NCBI GenBank assembly: GCA_028752905.1
Contig: JAQNBH010000014.1
Span: 20,156,990-20,220,989 of the forward strand
Length of the DNA stretch: 64,000 bases
Direction of reading: 5' to 3'
From: Cladorhizidae sp. MBARI D1340-BT2
Lineage: Eukaryota > Porifera > Demospongiae > Poecilosclerida > Cladorhizidae
Positions 1-10,669 of this stretch are shown in pieces (within the stretch, counting starts at the first letter, position 1; the number at the start of each line of letters is the position of its first letter). A program made the translations under genes and the position numbers. Under the pieces are notes generated by a model. The model was not told the origin of the DNA. It worked only from the letters and a program-made list of their open reading frames with translations, and searched no databases.

Positions 1-941
1 TTGCACTCATTGGTCCATGTTTCAAGACGAGTCGGATGCAGCCATTCAGATGCCAACGACCGCGGGGCGAGGTGTGACCCACCTATCACCGGAGACGATG
101 GAACCTTCGATGACCACTGGCCACAGGGGCACCTGGGCCACCGCACAGATGTTAGAGGTGTAGCCCTCTGCCCGCCCCACCCCGCGCCGATAGGGCAAGG
201 ACAGCAAAGATCGCCCAACGACGTGCGTGGGACCACAACATCTCTTCTCAGTCGCCTTTTGCCTTTCAGCTTTTTTCCCCGGACTGCCTGGCATCAGGGG
301 TATACGCTCCCCTTGCCAGAGTACAGGGCCACCTCCCCCAGGATGTCTCCAGAGCCGGGGGTGACTGCCATTAGCCAGCTTCCCGCAAAAGTGCAGAATT
401 AACGGCAGGCCAAACCCGACGGTAAACCGGAGCCTATTCGGCCTCCACTCGCCGCCGGTGCCCCACCGCCTCCTCCTCAACATGATGGGTGCCACTTCAG
501 TTGCATTAGTTTCCCTTCGAATGGTTTCGCGGTCTTTTTTACTCTCTTTTCAAAGTACATTTAAACTTTCCCTCACAGTACTTGTTCGCTATCGGTCTCG
601 TGCTGTTATTTAGCAGAGCTTTATATGGAGTTTACCACCCTCTTTGGTCTGCATTCCCAAACAACCCTACTCTCTGAAGACAGCGGCAGCCCAGCTTGGC
701 GGCATCGCGCATGGTGCTCCTACCCTTTACAATGTGCATTTACAGGTCAACTTTGATGACACCCATCAGGGCAAAGGCTGCCTCTCCTGGCGACAATTCT
801 CTGGCACTTGGTGCTGGGATTTCAGGATCGAGCTCTTCCTGCTTCACTCGCCACTACTGGGGGTATCCTGGTTAGTTTCTCTTCCTCGCCTTATTGACAT
901 GCTTAAATTCAGCGGGTGACCTCACCTGATCTGAGGTTCAA
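1..941 (-). rRNA. 28S rRNA, 5' portion (continues past window start)
   Basis: Read on the minus strand this matches the conserved start of eukaryotic 28S: the segment around 895-940 is the reverse complement of the well-known 5' block with AGATCAGG and CGCTGAATTTAAGC. The conserved core continues towards position 1 through a GC-rich variable domain at about 60-480. ITS2 and 5.8S follow in correct order, so this part of the unit is arranged normally. Confidence 0.93.
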
Positions 942-1204
942 AGCAAAGGGTTGTCGTGACGGAGGGAAGAAAGACGTCTCTCTCTCTCTCACATGCTCTG
1001 GACCCATCGGACGAGGATGGCTCTATGCACGACCAGAAAAATGCAAATACGGGCAGACTGGGTTGCATTGTCGGCATGATCAGCCTCCACTCTTTTCTTT
1101 TTCGGTGCAGAGCTCACTCATCACTTCAAGGAGTGCCTGCATCGCAGGCGATGGGTCTCAAACCGTGCATGGGGGAAAAACATGGGCCGCACGTACAAAA
1201 GAAC
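942..1204 (-). other. ITS2
   Basis: Spacer between the 28S 5' end and the 5.8S gene, transcribed on the minus strand. It is about 260 bases and has no conserved coding. Boundaries are set only by the flanking rRNA similarity. Confidence 0.8.
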
Positions 1205-1357
1205 GAACTCTCAGACAGACATGCTCCCGGGTAAGCCAGGAGCGCCATTTGCATTCAAAGACTCGATAATTCACTGAATTCTGCAATTCACACTAGGTAT
1301 AACAGCTTGCTGCATTCTTCATCGATGCACGAGCCGAGGGGTCCACAATAAAAGTTG
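1205..1357 (-). rRNA. 5.8S rRNA
   Basis: The reverse complement contains the hallmark 5.8S blocks: GATGAAGAATGCAGC, TGTGAATTGCAGAATTCAG and AATCGAGTCTTTGAATGC, ending near CGGGAGCATGTCTGTC. The 5' end departs from the usual start (CAATAAAAG-like where ACCGTTGAGAG is expected), so this copy may be diverged or a pseudogene. Confidence 0.9.
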
Positions 1358-1611
1358 TCTCAATGTTACGGGCGTCGGCGCCTCCTGCGGGAAACGCATC
1401 CACCTCTCTCTCTCTTGTTCCAAAAAATACGAAACAAACAAACGGGCATTGACGTTGTTGTTTTTTGAAAGGGGAAAAAATTGGGGGCAAGTGGAACACA
1501 ACGGGACGAGTAGTTCTCCACCTGGTCCCACGTGCCGGCCTCATGCACAGAGATGCATGAGATGGCCGGCAGGAATCACCGAGGGTCACTGGGTCATAGC
1601 GGTCTCCATGG
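1358..1611 (-). other. ITS1 remnant joined to retroelement 3' region
   Basis: Sequence upstream of 5.8S on the minus strand. It includes a GC-rich hairpin at about 1533-1573 (GCCGGCCTCATGCA pairing with TGCATGAGATGGCCGGC). The expected 18S 3' end (GTAACAAGGTTTCCGTAGG) is absent; similarity to element A begins near 1612 instead, so 18S has been replaced or deleted here. Confidence 0.65.
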
Positions 1612-3150
1612 TCGATTTCTCCCTGATTCTCCACCTTAACAACCGAACCCTGCGGATAGGTCAAAGGGAGGTTAGCGCTATAATTGGGGACCATCAGGCA
1701 CTTCCATGAAGGGGTCCACTCCTTAGATTTCCAGACGTAACCCTCCCCTACGCTTTCATGCCATGTCAGCTCCCTCCATAAAAAATGGTTGTTCAGCTGC
1801 TCTAGCTCACACCAGGGTTGTCCCGAGAAGTATATCCATTGCAGCCAGACCTCACGAGCAGAGGACTCCCTAGAGTGGTGCTCTCCATGGCCGACCCAGT
1901 GGTCCGCAGATAGAGGCGAGCCCAGTGGTGTTTGCCGCCATGTACGGCTAGTCTCCGCTGCTTAGTTGTTCCTGAATGATTTAGTACTGGACTCGTCAAA
2001 ACCTCGAACTGACATTCACGGACCAAGTTGGAAATCTTCTGTGACATTAAAATCCCTCTTCGCACTAGTTCTGAAGTGAAACTGCCCACTGTCCCCAGAT
2101 CACCGATCACTAAAGGTATTACAGTGACCCGGTAATCCGGCCATGCGGTGGCTAGCTCGGCAGCCAGCTCTCGGTACTTCCTGTTCTTCTCCTGCTCCCT
2201 TTCCACAATAAGAGGTTCCATGCACATGCAACTCCGAAAATCAAGATGCATCGGGTTTTCCGGAATGATCCCACTAAGTCTGGCTTCCTCTCGCTGATGC
2301 TGCGATCAGTGAGCAGACTGAGATCTACTGTAAGTTTTACTTCAGCATTTTCTAGCACCCCTACACCATTCCAGCCTGCGACTGTCTACATTAGAGAGGC
2401 TGATAAGGTCACATTCAACTTTGTGCAAAACGCCTTCAAAACTTGATACAGAACTCGGTGATGCCGTTCCTTGTGGAGGGTCCTGTTCAATTCGGTACAA
2501 ACAGAGAGCAGATGACCAATTGTTTCCGGCTCTTTCCTGCAGAATCGGAATTCCTCCGAAATCTTTTCCTTGATTACCCGTCATCGATACGCCTTGGTGT
2601 ACAGCACGCCATCTTGGGCCGCTACATTCAGTGCTTTGGTTTCAGCATGAAATCTCACAATGTTTTGGGTCAGGAGTGTGTGGCTAGTGCGTCCATACCT
2701 TCCAGGAGTCACTGTTGGGAATACACTCCATGAATAATTTTCCACTCCAAGTGTTCAGTTGCTAGCTCATCCTGGGCCAGCCATACCATTTAGGATGCTC
2801 TTTGTGGTGAGATTGACTGCCTATTTAGCACAGCTCCGTCTCTTCTGATCGAAATGGGCACCGGAAATCATTCTAGAACCTCCTGCGCTGCATGCAAGAA
2901 GTTCCAACTCGACTCACCCTCGAGGAGCAACTGGTGTTGAAACATTCCCTAGCAATACAGACCCTTAGCAGTCGCCATGTACACTGCCATCGAAACAACC
3001 TCCCTCTCCCAACAGTAGTGCAGTCCGATTAAACCTCGACCCCCAGCCCCCCTGGGAAGGAGCCTCTCCAATGATGCATTGGCATGACGACACTTGTTCT
3101 TCCTAAGGATTTTCCACATGAGGCGATCATGCTGGATCAACTCACTCTTT
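1612..3150 (-). pseudogene. 5'-truncated copy of 18S-site retrotransposon A
   Basis: Minus-strand sequence parallel to element A from about 48.92 kb to 50.42 kb. Recognisable pieces are the region after the RT (SLERLLPRGAGGRGLIG near 2990-3070), the REL-type endonuclease core (DRSISERKPDLV near 2270-2300, then CILIFGVACAW), the following block (AWPDYRVTVIPLVIGDLG near 2090-2150) and the 3' UTR (about 1612-1800). Frameshifts and stops break it. It keeps 16 bases at the AWPDYR block that element A has lost. The 5' break is near 3150 and the last ~100 bases of the 3' UTR are missing. Confidence 0.85.
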
Positions 3151-3179
3151 GTCTAGTGCCAAAAAATATCGGCCAAAAG

Positions 3180-3865
3180 AAACGGCCAACACATTTATTG
3201 GTTAAAAATGGGAGATATCTCACAAAAGAAATTTTCTGAAGTTAAAAAGTAGAAACAGTTATATAATGTTGAAAAGGAAGCTAATGTTCTAATTTTAACA
3301 AGAATGAGCTAATTCAGACAGTTTTCCTCTAAATACTAAAAAAGATCTCAATTGGAAAAAAAGAGAGCTCCTTTCATTTAAAAAGGCCAGTTTTCCGTCA
3401 TTTAAAGAGTAGAAATAATTTCATTATGTTGAAAAGCAATCTAATGTCATTTTTTTAAAATAATTATATAGCAGTTAAAAAGGAATCTAATCTTCTAATT
3501 TTGCCTAGAGTGAGCTATTTCAGACAGTTTTTCGACAAACATCTGAATTGGAGCCAAAAAAGCAAATACAGTTTTCTGTCATTTCAATAGTAGAATCAGT
3601 TTCGTAACGTTAAAAAGGAATGTAATGTGTCAATTTTGAGAACAATGAATTATGTCAGACATATTTTTCTAAAAACATTCAAAAATCATCCGAATTGGAG
3701 TAAAAATTTGCTTGTTTCGATTAAAAAGGGGACAAGTTGTCACTAATAGCAGTTCTCTGTGTTTTAAACAGTACAAAGAGTTCCATAATATTAAAAGGAA
3801 CCTAAAGTGTCCATTTTGACAAGAATAAACTATGTTAAAGAGTTTTCCTCAAAACACTCAAAACA
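3180..3865 (-). repeat. AT-rich satellite, inverted orientation
   Basis: Degenerate tandem units of roughly 160-170 bases. On the minus strand they read ...AATGACAGAAAACTG...TCTCCCTTTTTAACC...AGCTCATTCTTGTCAAAATGG. The same unit occurs in the opposite orientation at 4735-7043, so the two blocks form a large inverted arrangement around an LTR-element fragment. Confidence 0.8.
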
Positions 3866-3877
3866 TCCAAATTGGTG

Positions 3878-4135
3878 CAGACCTCTTTTATTCCTTTGAG
3901 GCGGACCCCCAGACCTCTTTTATTCCTTTGAAGCAGACCCCAGACCTCTTCTATTCCTTTGAAGCAGACCACCAGACCTCTTCTATTCCTTTGAACAGAT
4001 CCCCAGCACCTTTATTCCTTTGAAGCAGACCCCCAAACCTCTTCTATTCCTTTGCAGACCCCCAGACCTCTTCTATTCCTTTGAAGCAGACCGACAGACC
4101 TTGTTCTATTCCTGCAAGCAGCACCCCCAGACTCA
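3878..4135 (+). repeat. 31-bp minisatellite (CCCAGACCTCTTCTATTCCT type)
   Basis: About eight units built on CAGACCTCTTTTATTCC followed by TTTGAAGCAGACCCC. The same repeat recurs at 8075-8385 directly after a gag-like ORF, so it is probably an internal component of the LTR retroelement rather than a genomic satellite. Confidence 0.85.
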
Positions 4136-4139
4136 TTTG

Positions 4140-4389
4140 ACCCTATTCTACTTCTATCCTACCACTCAGATGCCCCTCCTAGACCATCCCCTCTAAACTC
4201 CATGCTCACAGAACAGCAACAGGAGGAAATGACAAGATATGGTCTGACTTCCCTACAGTGGTGACCACAGCATTTGGAAGAGCCAAGTCTACCACTCACT
4301 CCATCAACACCGAAGATGCCATCCCGATTCGCAGAGAGCCATACAGATCCCTGAACCCAATGAACTTCACCTCAAAGAGAAGGAGGGGG
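4140..4389 (+). pseudogene. Ty3/gypsy-type pol fragment (start of RT region) ending at a polypurine tract
   Basis: One frame reads THSINTEDAIPIRREPYRS (about 4295-4350), the motif just upstream of the reverse transcriptase in Ty3/gypsy polyproteins. The rest of pol is missing: shortly after it comes a purine-rich tract (AGAGAAGGAGGGGG) and then the LTR. This is an internally deleted element. Confidence 0.7.
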
Positions 4390-4726
4390 TGAAGTTAGGC
4401 TCAGCCTAACAAAACACCCACTCACACTTCAGCCCATCCCCTGAAGGGCTAGAACTTATGAACTATTAGATGGAATTTATTCATATTTGTATGGATTGCT
4501 AATTGATTGGAATGCGTGGGGTCTATGTTTATTACCATTTAGGGTCAGTTCAGAACTAGCAGGTCCAGTCTATTTAAGGGCAGGCCTGCTGGTGAAGAGC
4601 AGAACCTCTCAGTTTTTCAGTGTTTAAATGTGCAGAAATCAATAAGAATTGTTCTCTTCAAATTATTTTGTATCTTCCTAGACCTAGACTAGTCAGACTT
4701 GTTAGGTTGTGTCAAGCGGCCTAACA
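4390..4726 (+). mobile_element. LTR (3') of the Ty3-type element
   Basis: Starts TGAAGTTAGGC after a polypurine tract and ends GGCCTAACA, giving TG...CA ends with the short inverted repeat GTTAGGC/GCCTAAC. Length is about 337 bases. It contains a TATTTAAGG box-like sequence near 4570 and AATAAGA near 4640. No second LTR copy was found in the window. Confidence 0.65.
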
Positions 4727-4734
4727 ATTACTAA

Positions 4735-7043
4735 ATGCTTTATGCTCGTTAAATGACAGAAAACTGCTTTTTGGTAAAAATTTCTCCCATTTTTTACCGA
4801 AACAAGCTCTTTTTTTATCTAATTGGAACATTCTTGAGTGTTGTGAGAAAAAAATGTCCTTCTTGTCAAAGGGTTCCTTTTAACAGTATGAAACTGTTTC
4901 CACTCTTTAAATAATCAGAACACTGCTGTGGGTGAAAAATTCACCCTTTTTAACTGAAAGAAACTCTTTTTTGCTTCTATTCGGACGTTTTTGAGTGCTG
5001 TGAGGATAAACTCTCTGAAATAGCTCATTCTTGTCCAAATGGACACATTAGATTCCTTTTAAATATTAGGAAACTCTTTCTAGAGTTTAAATGACAGAAA
5101 ACTGTTTTTATGAAATTCTCCCCCCATATATTACCCAAAGTAGGTTCCAATTGATATGTTTTTGAATGTTTTGAGAATAAATTCTTTGAAATAGCTCATT
5201 TTATCAAAATGGGCATATTAGGTTCCTTTCTGGTATATATTAAAATAACAGAAAACTCTTCTCCCCTTTTTAACCGAGGGAAACACTTTTTGTCTCCAAT
5301 TCAGATGTTTTTGTATGTTTTGAGAAAAAATTGTTTGTGGTAAGTTGTGAAATCCCAAACTAAACTAGTCTCCAAATATGACCGTCCTCGTGAAATATAA
5401 AATGTTCATTAAGTCCGGAACAGTTGTAGCTGGGTAGTTGGCACAGCACCAGAAGGTAGTTCTGTGTATAGGTACACATCATACAAGATTTCAAGTAAAA
5501 ATTCTGAAGCAAAGAGAAGTTGTGGTATTTTTTGTTTTTTTGTTTTTTGGGGTAGTGGACCCCCTTAAATGACAGAATCTGCTTTTCGTGAAAATTTCAC
5601 CCCCTTTTAACCGAAAGAAGCTCTTCTTATTGAGACAATTTTGAGTGCTGTGAGGAAGAACTCTCTGAAATAGCTCATTATTGTACAAATGGGTTCCTTT
5701 TAAATATTATGAAACTCTTTTTAGTGTTTAATTGATCGAAAACTGTTTTTGGTGAAACTCTCACCATTTGAACTGAAAGAAGCTCTTTTTTGCTCCAATT
5801 GGGATATTTTTTAGTGTTTTGAGGGGAAAAAATCAGAATTAGCTATTTAAATGAGAGAAAACTGCAATTTCTCCCTTTTTTACCAGAAAGGAGCTCGTTT
5901 TTTCGCCAATTAGGACGTTATTGATTGTTTTGAGGAAAAACTGTCTGAAATAGCTCATTCTTATCAAAATGGGCACATTAGGTTCCTTTTTAACATTAAG
6001 AAACTGTTTCTACTCTTTAAATGACAGAAAACTGGTTTTGGTGAGAAATCTTCTCTTTTTAACCGGAACAATCTCGTAGATGTTTTGAGTGTTTTGAGGA
6101 AAATTTGAGGAAAACTCTCTAAAATAGTTCATTCTTGTCAAAATGGGTACTTTAGTTTCCTTTTAATATTATGAAACTCTTTGTGCTGTTTAATACACAG
6201 AGAACTGCTATTAGTGATAAATTCTCACCAAAAGAAGTACTCCAATTCGGATTATTTTTGAATGTTTTTAGGAAAAAATGTCCATTGTTCCAAAAATTGA
6301 TGCATTTATTCCTTTTTAACTTTATGACTACTATTGAAATGACAGAAAACTGCATTTGGTGAAATTTTCTCCCAATTTTAGCTTTTATTTGCTCCAATTC
6401 AGATGTTTTTGAGTGTTTTGACGAAAAACTGTCAAAATTGTATATTTGATTCCTCCTGTCTGAAAGAGCTAATTCTTTTAAACATTTCACATTAGATTGC
6501 TTTTCAACATTATGAAACTATTTCTACTCTTTAAATGACAGAAAACTGCTTTTAGTAGTGAGAAATCTCCCCTTTTTCTAATTGAGATCTTTTTCAGCAT
6601 TTTGAGGAAAACTGCTCATTCTGGTCAAAATTAGAACATTAGCTTCCTTTTAAACATTATGAAACTGTTTCTACTTTTTAACTACAGAAAACTGCTTTTG
6701 TGAGATATCTCCCCTTTTTAACCAATAGAGTTCTTTTGGCCTCCAATTTGAGCATTTTGAGGGGAAAATGCACATTAGGTTCCTATTTAACATTACGAAA
6801 CTCTTTGCACTTTTAAATGACAGAAAAATGATATTGGTTAAACTTTCTATCCTATTAGCTTTTTTCCCACCGATGAAAGTCTATAATTATAATTATCTAC
6901 TTTTCAAATGCGCTGTTGGTGAGCAATCTTGCCATTGTAATCAAATTATAACTGTTTTTAAGAAAAACTGTTTGAAATAGCACAATGTGTTTAAAATGGG
7001 CACATTAGATTCCTTTTTAACATTATGAAACTGTTGGTACTCT
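4735..7043 (+). repeat. AT-rich satellite array, ~160-170 bp unit
   Basis: Tandem, strongly degenerate units with recurring blocks TTTAAATGACAGAAAACTG, TCTCCCTTTTTAACCG, GAGTGTTTTGAGG, AATAGCTCATTCTTGTC and AAATGGGCACATTAGG. Short ORFs here are chance readings of AT-rich DNA. The unit carries CTCTTTAAATGAC, whose TTAA is the site where the next element inserted. Confidence 0.85.
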
Positions 7044-7565
7044 TTAACCCTCTTCCTACTGAATTATAAACTGTTAAAATAGCATACTAATATTTAAACC
7101 TGTTTTACTCTAGGAATAATTAATATTTAATAAAAATCATGTACACAAACTTTATTGAGCAAGTATAGAAGAATCTAAATATGTTATGTTTGACCACAAA
7201 TTTCGCTTTTTTGAAAAAATTTATATCGAAAATCAATTAGCAGAAATGATGTAGGGCACAAAATGGAAATAGAAATAAGAACTCATTATGTTGTCATATA
7301 TTTGTCACGGAGTTTATCATTTCGTGGATGGTGCCACTCTGCAAAACAGTCACGGTTGTTAGTAAAGCAGAGAAAGACCTTGCATTTCACGCATTGCTTG
7401 TCTGTAAGCTTGTACTTGCACATGACACAATACTTCCTTTGGGCAACATGTGTCAGTCTGTGCTGAGCTGGAACAGATGACCTAGGTGGTCAGCCCACAG
7501 AAGGGGATATGAGTGTAGCAGTAGCATTAGAAGCCTCCAAAAGTTCCTCCTCACTAGCTCGCCAA
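7044..7565 (-). pseudogene. piggyBac-like transposase C-terminal remnant with one TTAA terminus
   Basis: The minus strand encodes the piggyBac C-terminal cysteine-rich domain: RKYCVMCKYKLTDKQCVKC, then VFLCFTNNRDCFAEWH, with the characteristic C-x2-C, C-x2-C and C-x-x-W-H spacing (about 7300-7450). The element end is visible at 7044: TTAA followed by CCCTCTTCCTACTG, as expected for piggyBac. The insertion lies in a satellite unit at CTCTTTAA. The catalytic DDD region and the other terminus are gone; similarity stops near 7565. Confidence 0.8.
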
Positions 7566-7575
7566 TAAAAAATTT

Positions 7576-7989
7576 ATGGTCATACTTTGTTCTTTGGGAT
7601 GCAGGAAGGTTTTCTCTATACATAATATATGCATTGGTAACTGGCAGAATTACAGATCTAGGTCATCCCATACCCACGGGTTCACCCCTACCCGATTTCA
7701 TGACCACCTCACCCACCAACACTCAGCCACTCCCACTACACCTCCCACCTCTCAAAAGACCACTCCCTCAGACTACCAGATCAGACCCAACCCTACCTCC
7801 AAAACCCCAGCCTTGAACTCAGTCCATCCCCCCACAGCCAAGTATTTTGATGTAGAGAAAGGTCCATTCTGTTTTGCATGCAAGAAATGGAATCATATTG
7901 CGGCCAATTCCCCGGAGAAAAGAATATTGACAATCATCCAGAAGATTCCACTAGACCCTCCAGAATTGATTTGGAGGAGCGGACAGTGA
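7576..7989 (+). pseudogene. LTR-element gag fragment with zinc knuckle
   Basis: A 137-residue frame. The first third is probably not gag. It then becomes proline/threonine-rich (about 7670-7840) and ends with CFACKKWNHIAANSP, a CCHC nucleocapsid knuckle whose last cysteine has become serine. It is followed after 85 bases by the 31-bp minisatellite also found beside the pol fragment at 4.1 kb. Likely the same Ty3-type family. Confidence 0.6.
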
Positions 7990-8074
7990 TGAGATTCAGA
8001 GGATGAGGATGAGGACCTCACCCCATCTCTGTCTGCCATGGGCAATGTACGCACATTTCTTTCTAGATACCAGA

Positions 8075-8385
8075 CCTCATATACTCCTTTGAAGCAGACA
8101 CCCAGACCTCATCTATTCCTTTGAAGCAGATCCCAGACCTCTTTTATTCAGAACCCTAGACCTCTTCTATTCCTTTGAAGCAGACCCCCAGACCTCTTCT
8201 ATTCCTTTGAAGCAGACCCAAGACCTCTTTTATTCCTTTGAAGCAGACCCCCAGACCTATTCTATTCCTTTATAGACCCCCAGAACACTTCTATTCCTTT
8301 GAAGCAGACCCCAGACCTCTTTTATTCCTTTGAAGCGGACCCCCAGACCTCTTGTATTCCTTTTCAGACACCCAGACCTCATTGT
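8075..8385 (+). repeat. 31-bp minisatellite, second block
   Basis: About ten units of the repeat seen at 3878-4135, with variants at the homopolymer positions. Its location right after the gag-like frame supports an origin inside the LTR retroelement. Confidence 0.85.
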
Positions 8386-8583
8386 GGTGCATGTGTGAGT
8401 GTGTATGTAGATACACCATCTTTATGTATATAAAGTTTGGATAGTACATAGATGCACACTGTAGCTGCTACAGCTGCCATGCCAGACACAATTCTTAATT
8501 AAGTCTCAAGTGCAATCATCATCAAACATCGTCATTATAAGCTCTCATGAACAGTTCGATCTGTAGCTAGTATAGCTATGGAG

Positions 8584-10669
8584 TCACACACCACCAAAGC
8601 CATCGATTCCCTTGAGGGCAAGGACCATCCCTTCCTTGAATTCATTGTAGTCCGAATAAGTAGCAAAGGATCAAGTCGCATGTTGATGATGATGGCAACT
8701 GAGGATTATGCACGAAAAATAGTGTAGGGGGATGGCTTAATCCAAGGGGAGGAATGTGATCAGCTCCTGAAAAGAAAAAAAAATCCTCCAGTGAACATCC
8801 AATGTCATCATCTACATAAACACCAAGCATAAAAAGATATATACAAGTCCAAGAATAATAGTAGCTGAGAACAAAGGCTTATAAAAAGCTATGTAGTTCA
8901 AGTGCATTTTAGCCGGGAAAAAACACATTGCAGAACTCACCGACACATGCATCCAGAAAATCAGCAAAATAAGCTCTTCTGCCGGTCAATAGTAACTTCC
9001 TTTTACTGAGTACTTAACACATAGAATATTCTTGATCATATCTATAAGAGAAAAAATATACACATACACATCACATGATAACTCGTCAACCCACCAAAAC
9101 AGCATCGACAAACCTGGTGTTAGAGTACAGTAACTCAACACGAAAAATTGCTCATAAAGGTCTGGAGTGACCTTTAAAAGGAACTCAAATAGATTTAGTC
9201 CTTCCCGAATTTGGTCCATTTCTGCTTTCACTTTACCCATCAAGTGGTAGTCAAGTAGAGCTCCTACAATTTCAGAAAGAAGATCCAGAGTGAAAAAGGA
9301 AATAGCCTTACGAAACCCTGTACAAGTGATAACTTCATCCATGTCAAACACCATTTGAAGCTCTTCATTACTTTCTTCTGCATTAATCTATAAAATTGAT
9401 TCAAACAATTGGCTTCCCATAATCATTGACATATACCTTTCCCACCACAAATCGAAGGAGCATCCCAGGAATTTCTTCTGGTTCCACATGAATAGAATGG
9501 TAACTTCCACTCACGAAATATTTTAATACTTCTTTCGACATAAATGGATAGCCATTGCCTCCATGAATAATAGACAAAACAAGGAACTGTCCCATGAAGA
9601 AGAGCTCTTGCTTCTAGAGCAAAGACAAAAGATAGTCACAGTTGCATGTCACAATGTGTCAAGTATAACAACCAATTAAGCACTATTTTTAGTCGTTCAA
9701 AATGCATGACTTATTGGTAATCGCCATAATCATGGAACTATTATTGCTATCATAATCATGGAACTATTATTGTCATCATAATCACAAAGCCTGGTCACAA
9801 CTCGTGCCTATGACTAGTTGTCTTACAAAAAAAACAGTTTGTAATACTTGTTGATCAGTACCAAATTACACCAGCTATCTTCCCCCCCCCCCCCCCCCCC
9901 AAAAAAAAACCCCGACCATTATGCAATTTATTATTTTCTTAGGTTGTCAGACAGCACTAGCAATGTATTGGCATATTCATTAGATTTGAAGTTTGTGACA
10001 GCCATACTTTAGAATGGCAACGCCATAAACTGACCAGTTACAACCGACAATATATTTATCAAAAGTACATGCAGTAATGAATCAGGAATAGTGGTTCTCA
10101 AGTCTACAAACTCAGAGTACACTATTCAAAATGTATCAAATAGGGAAACTCAGAGTACACTATTCAAAATGTATCAAATAGGGTTGCTAAGTGCTGAAAT
10201 ATACGAAGAAAAATTGCCGTGATTTACCTGCACTGCTGTAATATAAATTTTTGGGTTTGATAATCCCCCTCTGAAGTATGCTTTAGACACTGCTTGTGCT
10301 AACATTCTGAAAAACTCCCTTTTGGGTCAATCTTGATCAACTGCTTCTTGTCCAACAAAAGTAACCTATAATGTTCAATTAGCGATTAAAATTTCAAATG
10401 AGAGCTCTGATAGAAAAAAGTACAGGCAACACTTGAGTGAATTTTCTCATTTCACTGGCAGTGAAACTCAATAATGTAAATATTCCATAGTCATGCACAC
10501 AAGGCCAAATACAAGTACCTTTATTGTCTTAGTAGTAGGAATAAATTTCTTCTTCTTCAATTCTCTCAAGGTATCCTTAAGAAGGAATTCCCTTCGCAGA
10601 TCCACGTGAAATGTAGACACAACAATATTGCTTCTCAACCTCTTTATAGTAGTGGCTAAAGGATTGTCC
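8584..10669 (-). CDS. HECT-domain E3 ubiquitin-ligase-like gene, 3' exons
   Basis: Six exons on the minus strand with GT-AG borders: 10669-10519, 10365-10228, 9613-9437, 9387-9114, 8978-8941 and 8811-8584. Products in order: NPLATTIKRLRSNIVVSTFH; VTFVGQEAVDQD with KREFFRMLAQAVSKAYFRGG; FLVLSIIHGGNGYPFM; EGLNLFEFLLKVTPDLYEQF; AYFADFLDACV; SLEDFFFFSGADHIPPLG, then STCDLIL and a C-terminus ending FGGV. This is HECT-domain order, with the catalytic cysteine in STCDL. HECT enzymes take ubiquitin from E2 onto this cysteine and pass it to a substrate. Oddities: TGA where Trp/Gly is expected in exon 2 (QD*PK), a one-base shift at the exon 4-5 join and another just after STCDLIL. Either a young pseudogene or sequencing errors. 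Upstream exons were not identified. Confidence 0.75.
9404..9595 (-). other. HECT exon 3 region with 49-bp intron
   Basis: The intron between exons 3 and 4 (9388-9436) has donor GTATATG and acceptor TTTATAG and is only 49 bases long. Very short introns fit a compact invertebrate genome. Confidence 0.55.
10108..10183. repeat. 38-bp tandem duplication
   Basis: AAACTCAGAGTACACTATTC plus 18 further bases is repeated twice without change, inside an intron of the HECT gene. Confidence 0.9.

Noticed and set aside
1..495. ORFs of 133 and 149 codons on opposite strands
   Set aside because: They lie in the 28S variable domain; chance frames in GC-rich rDNA.
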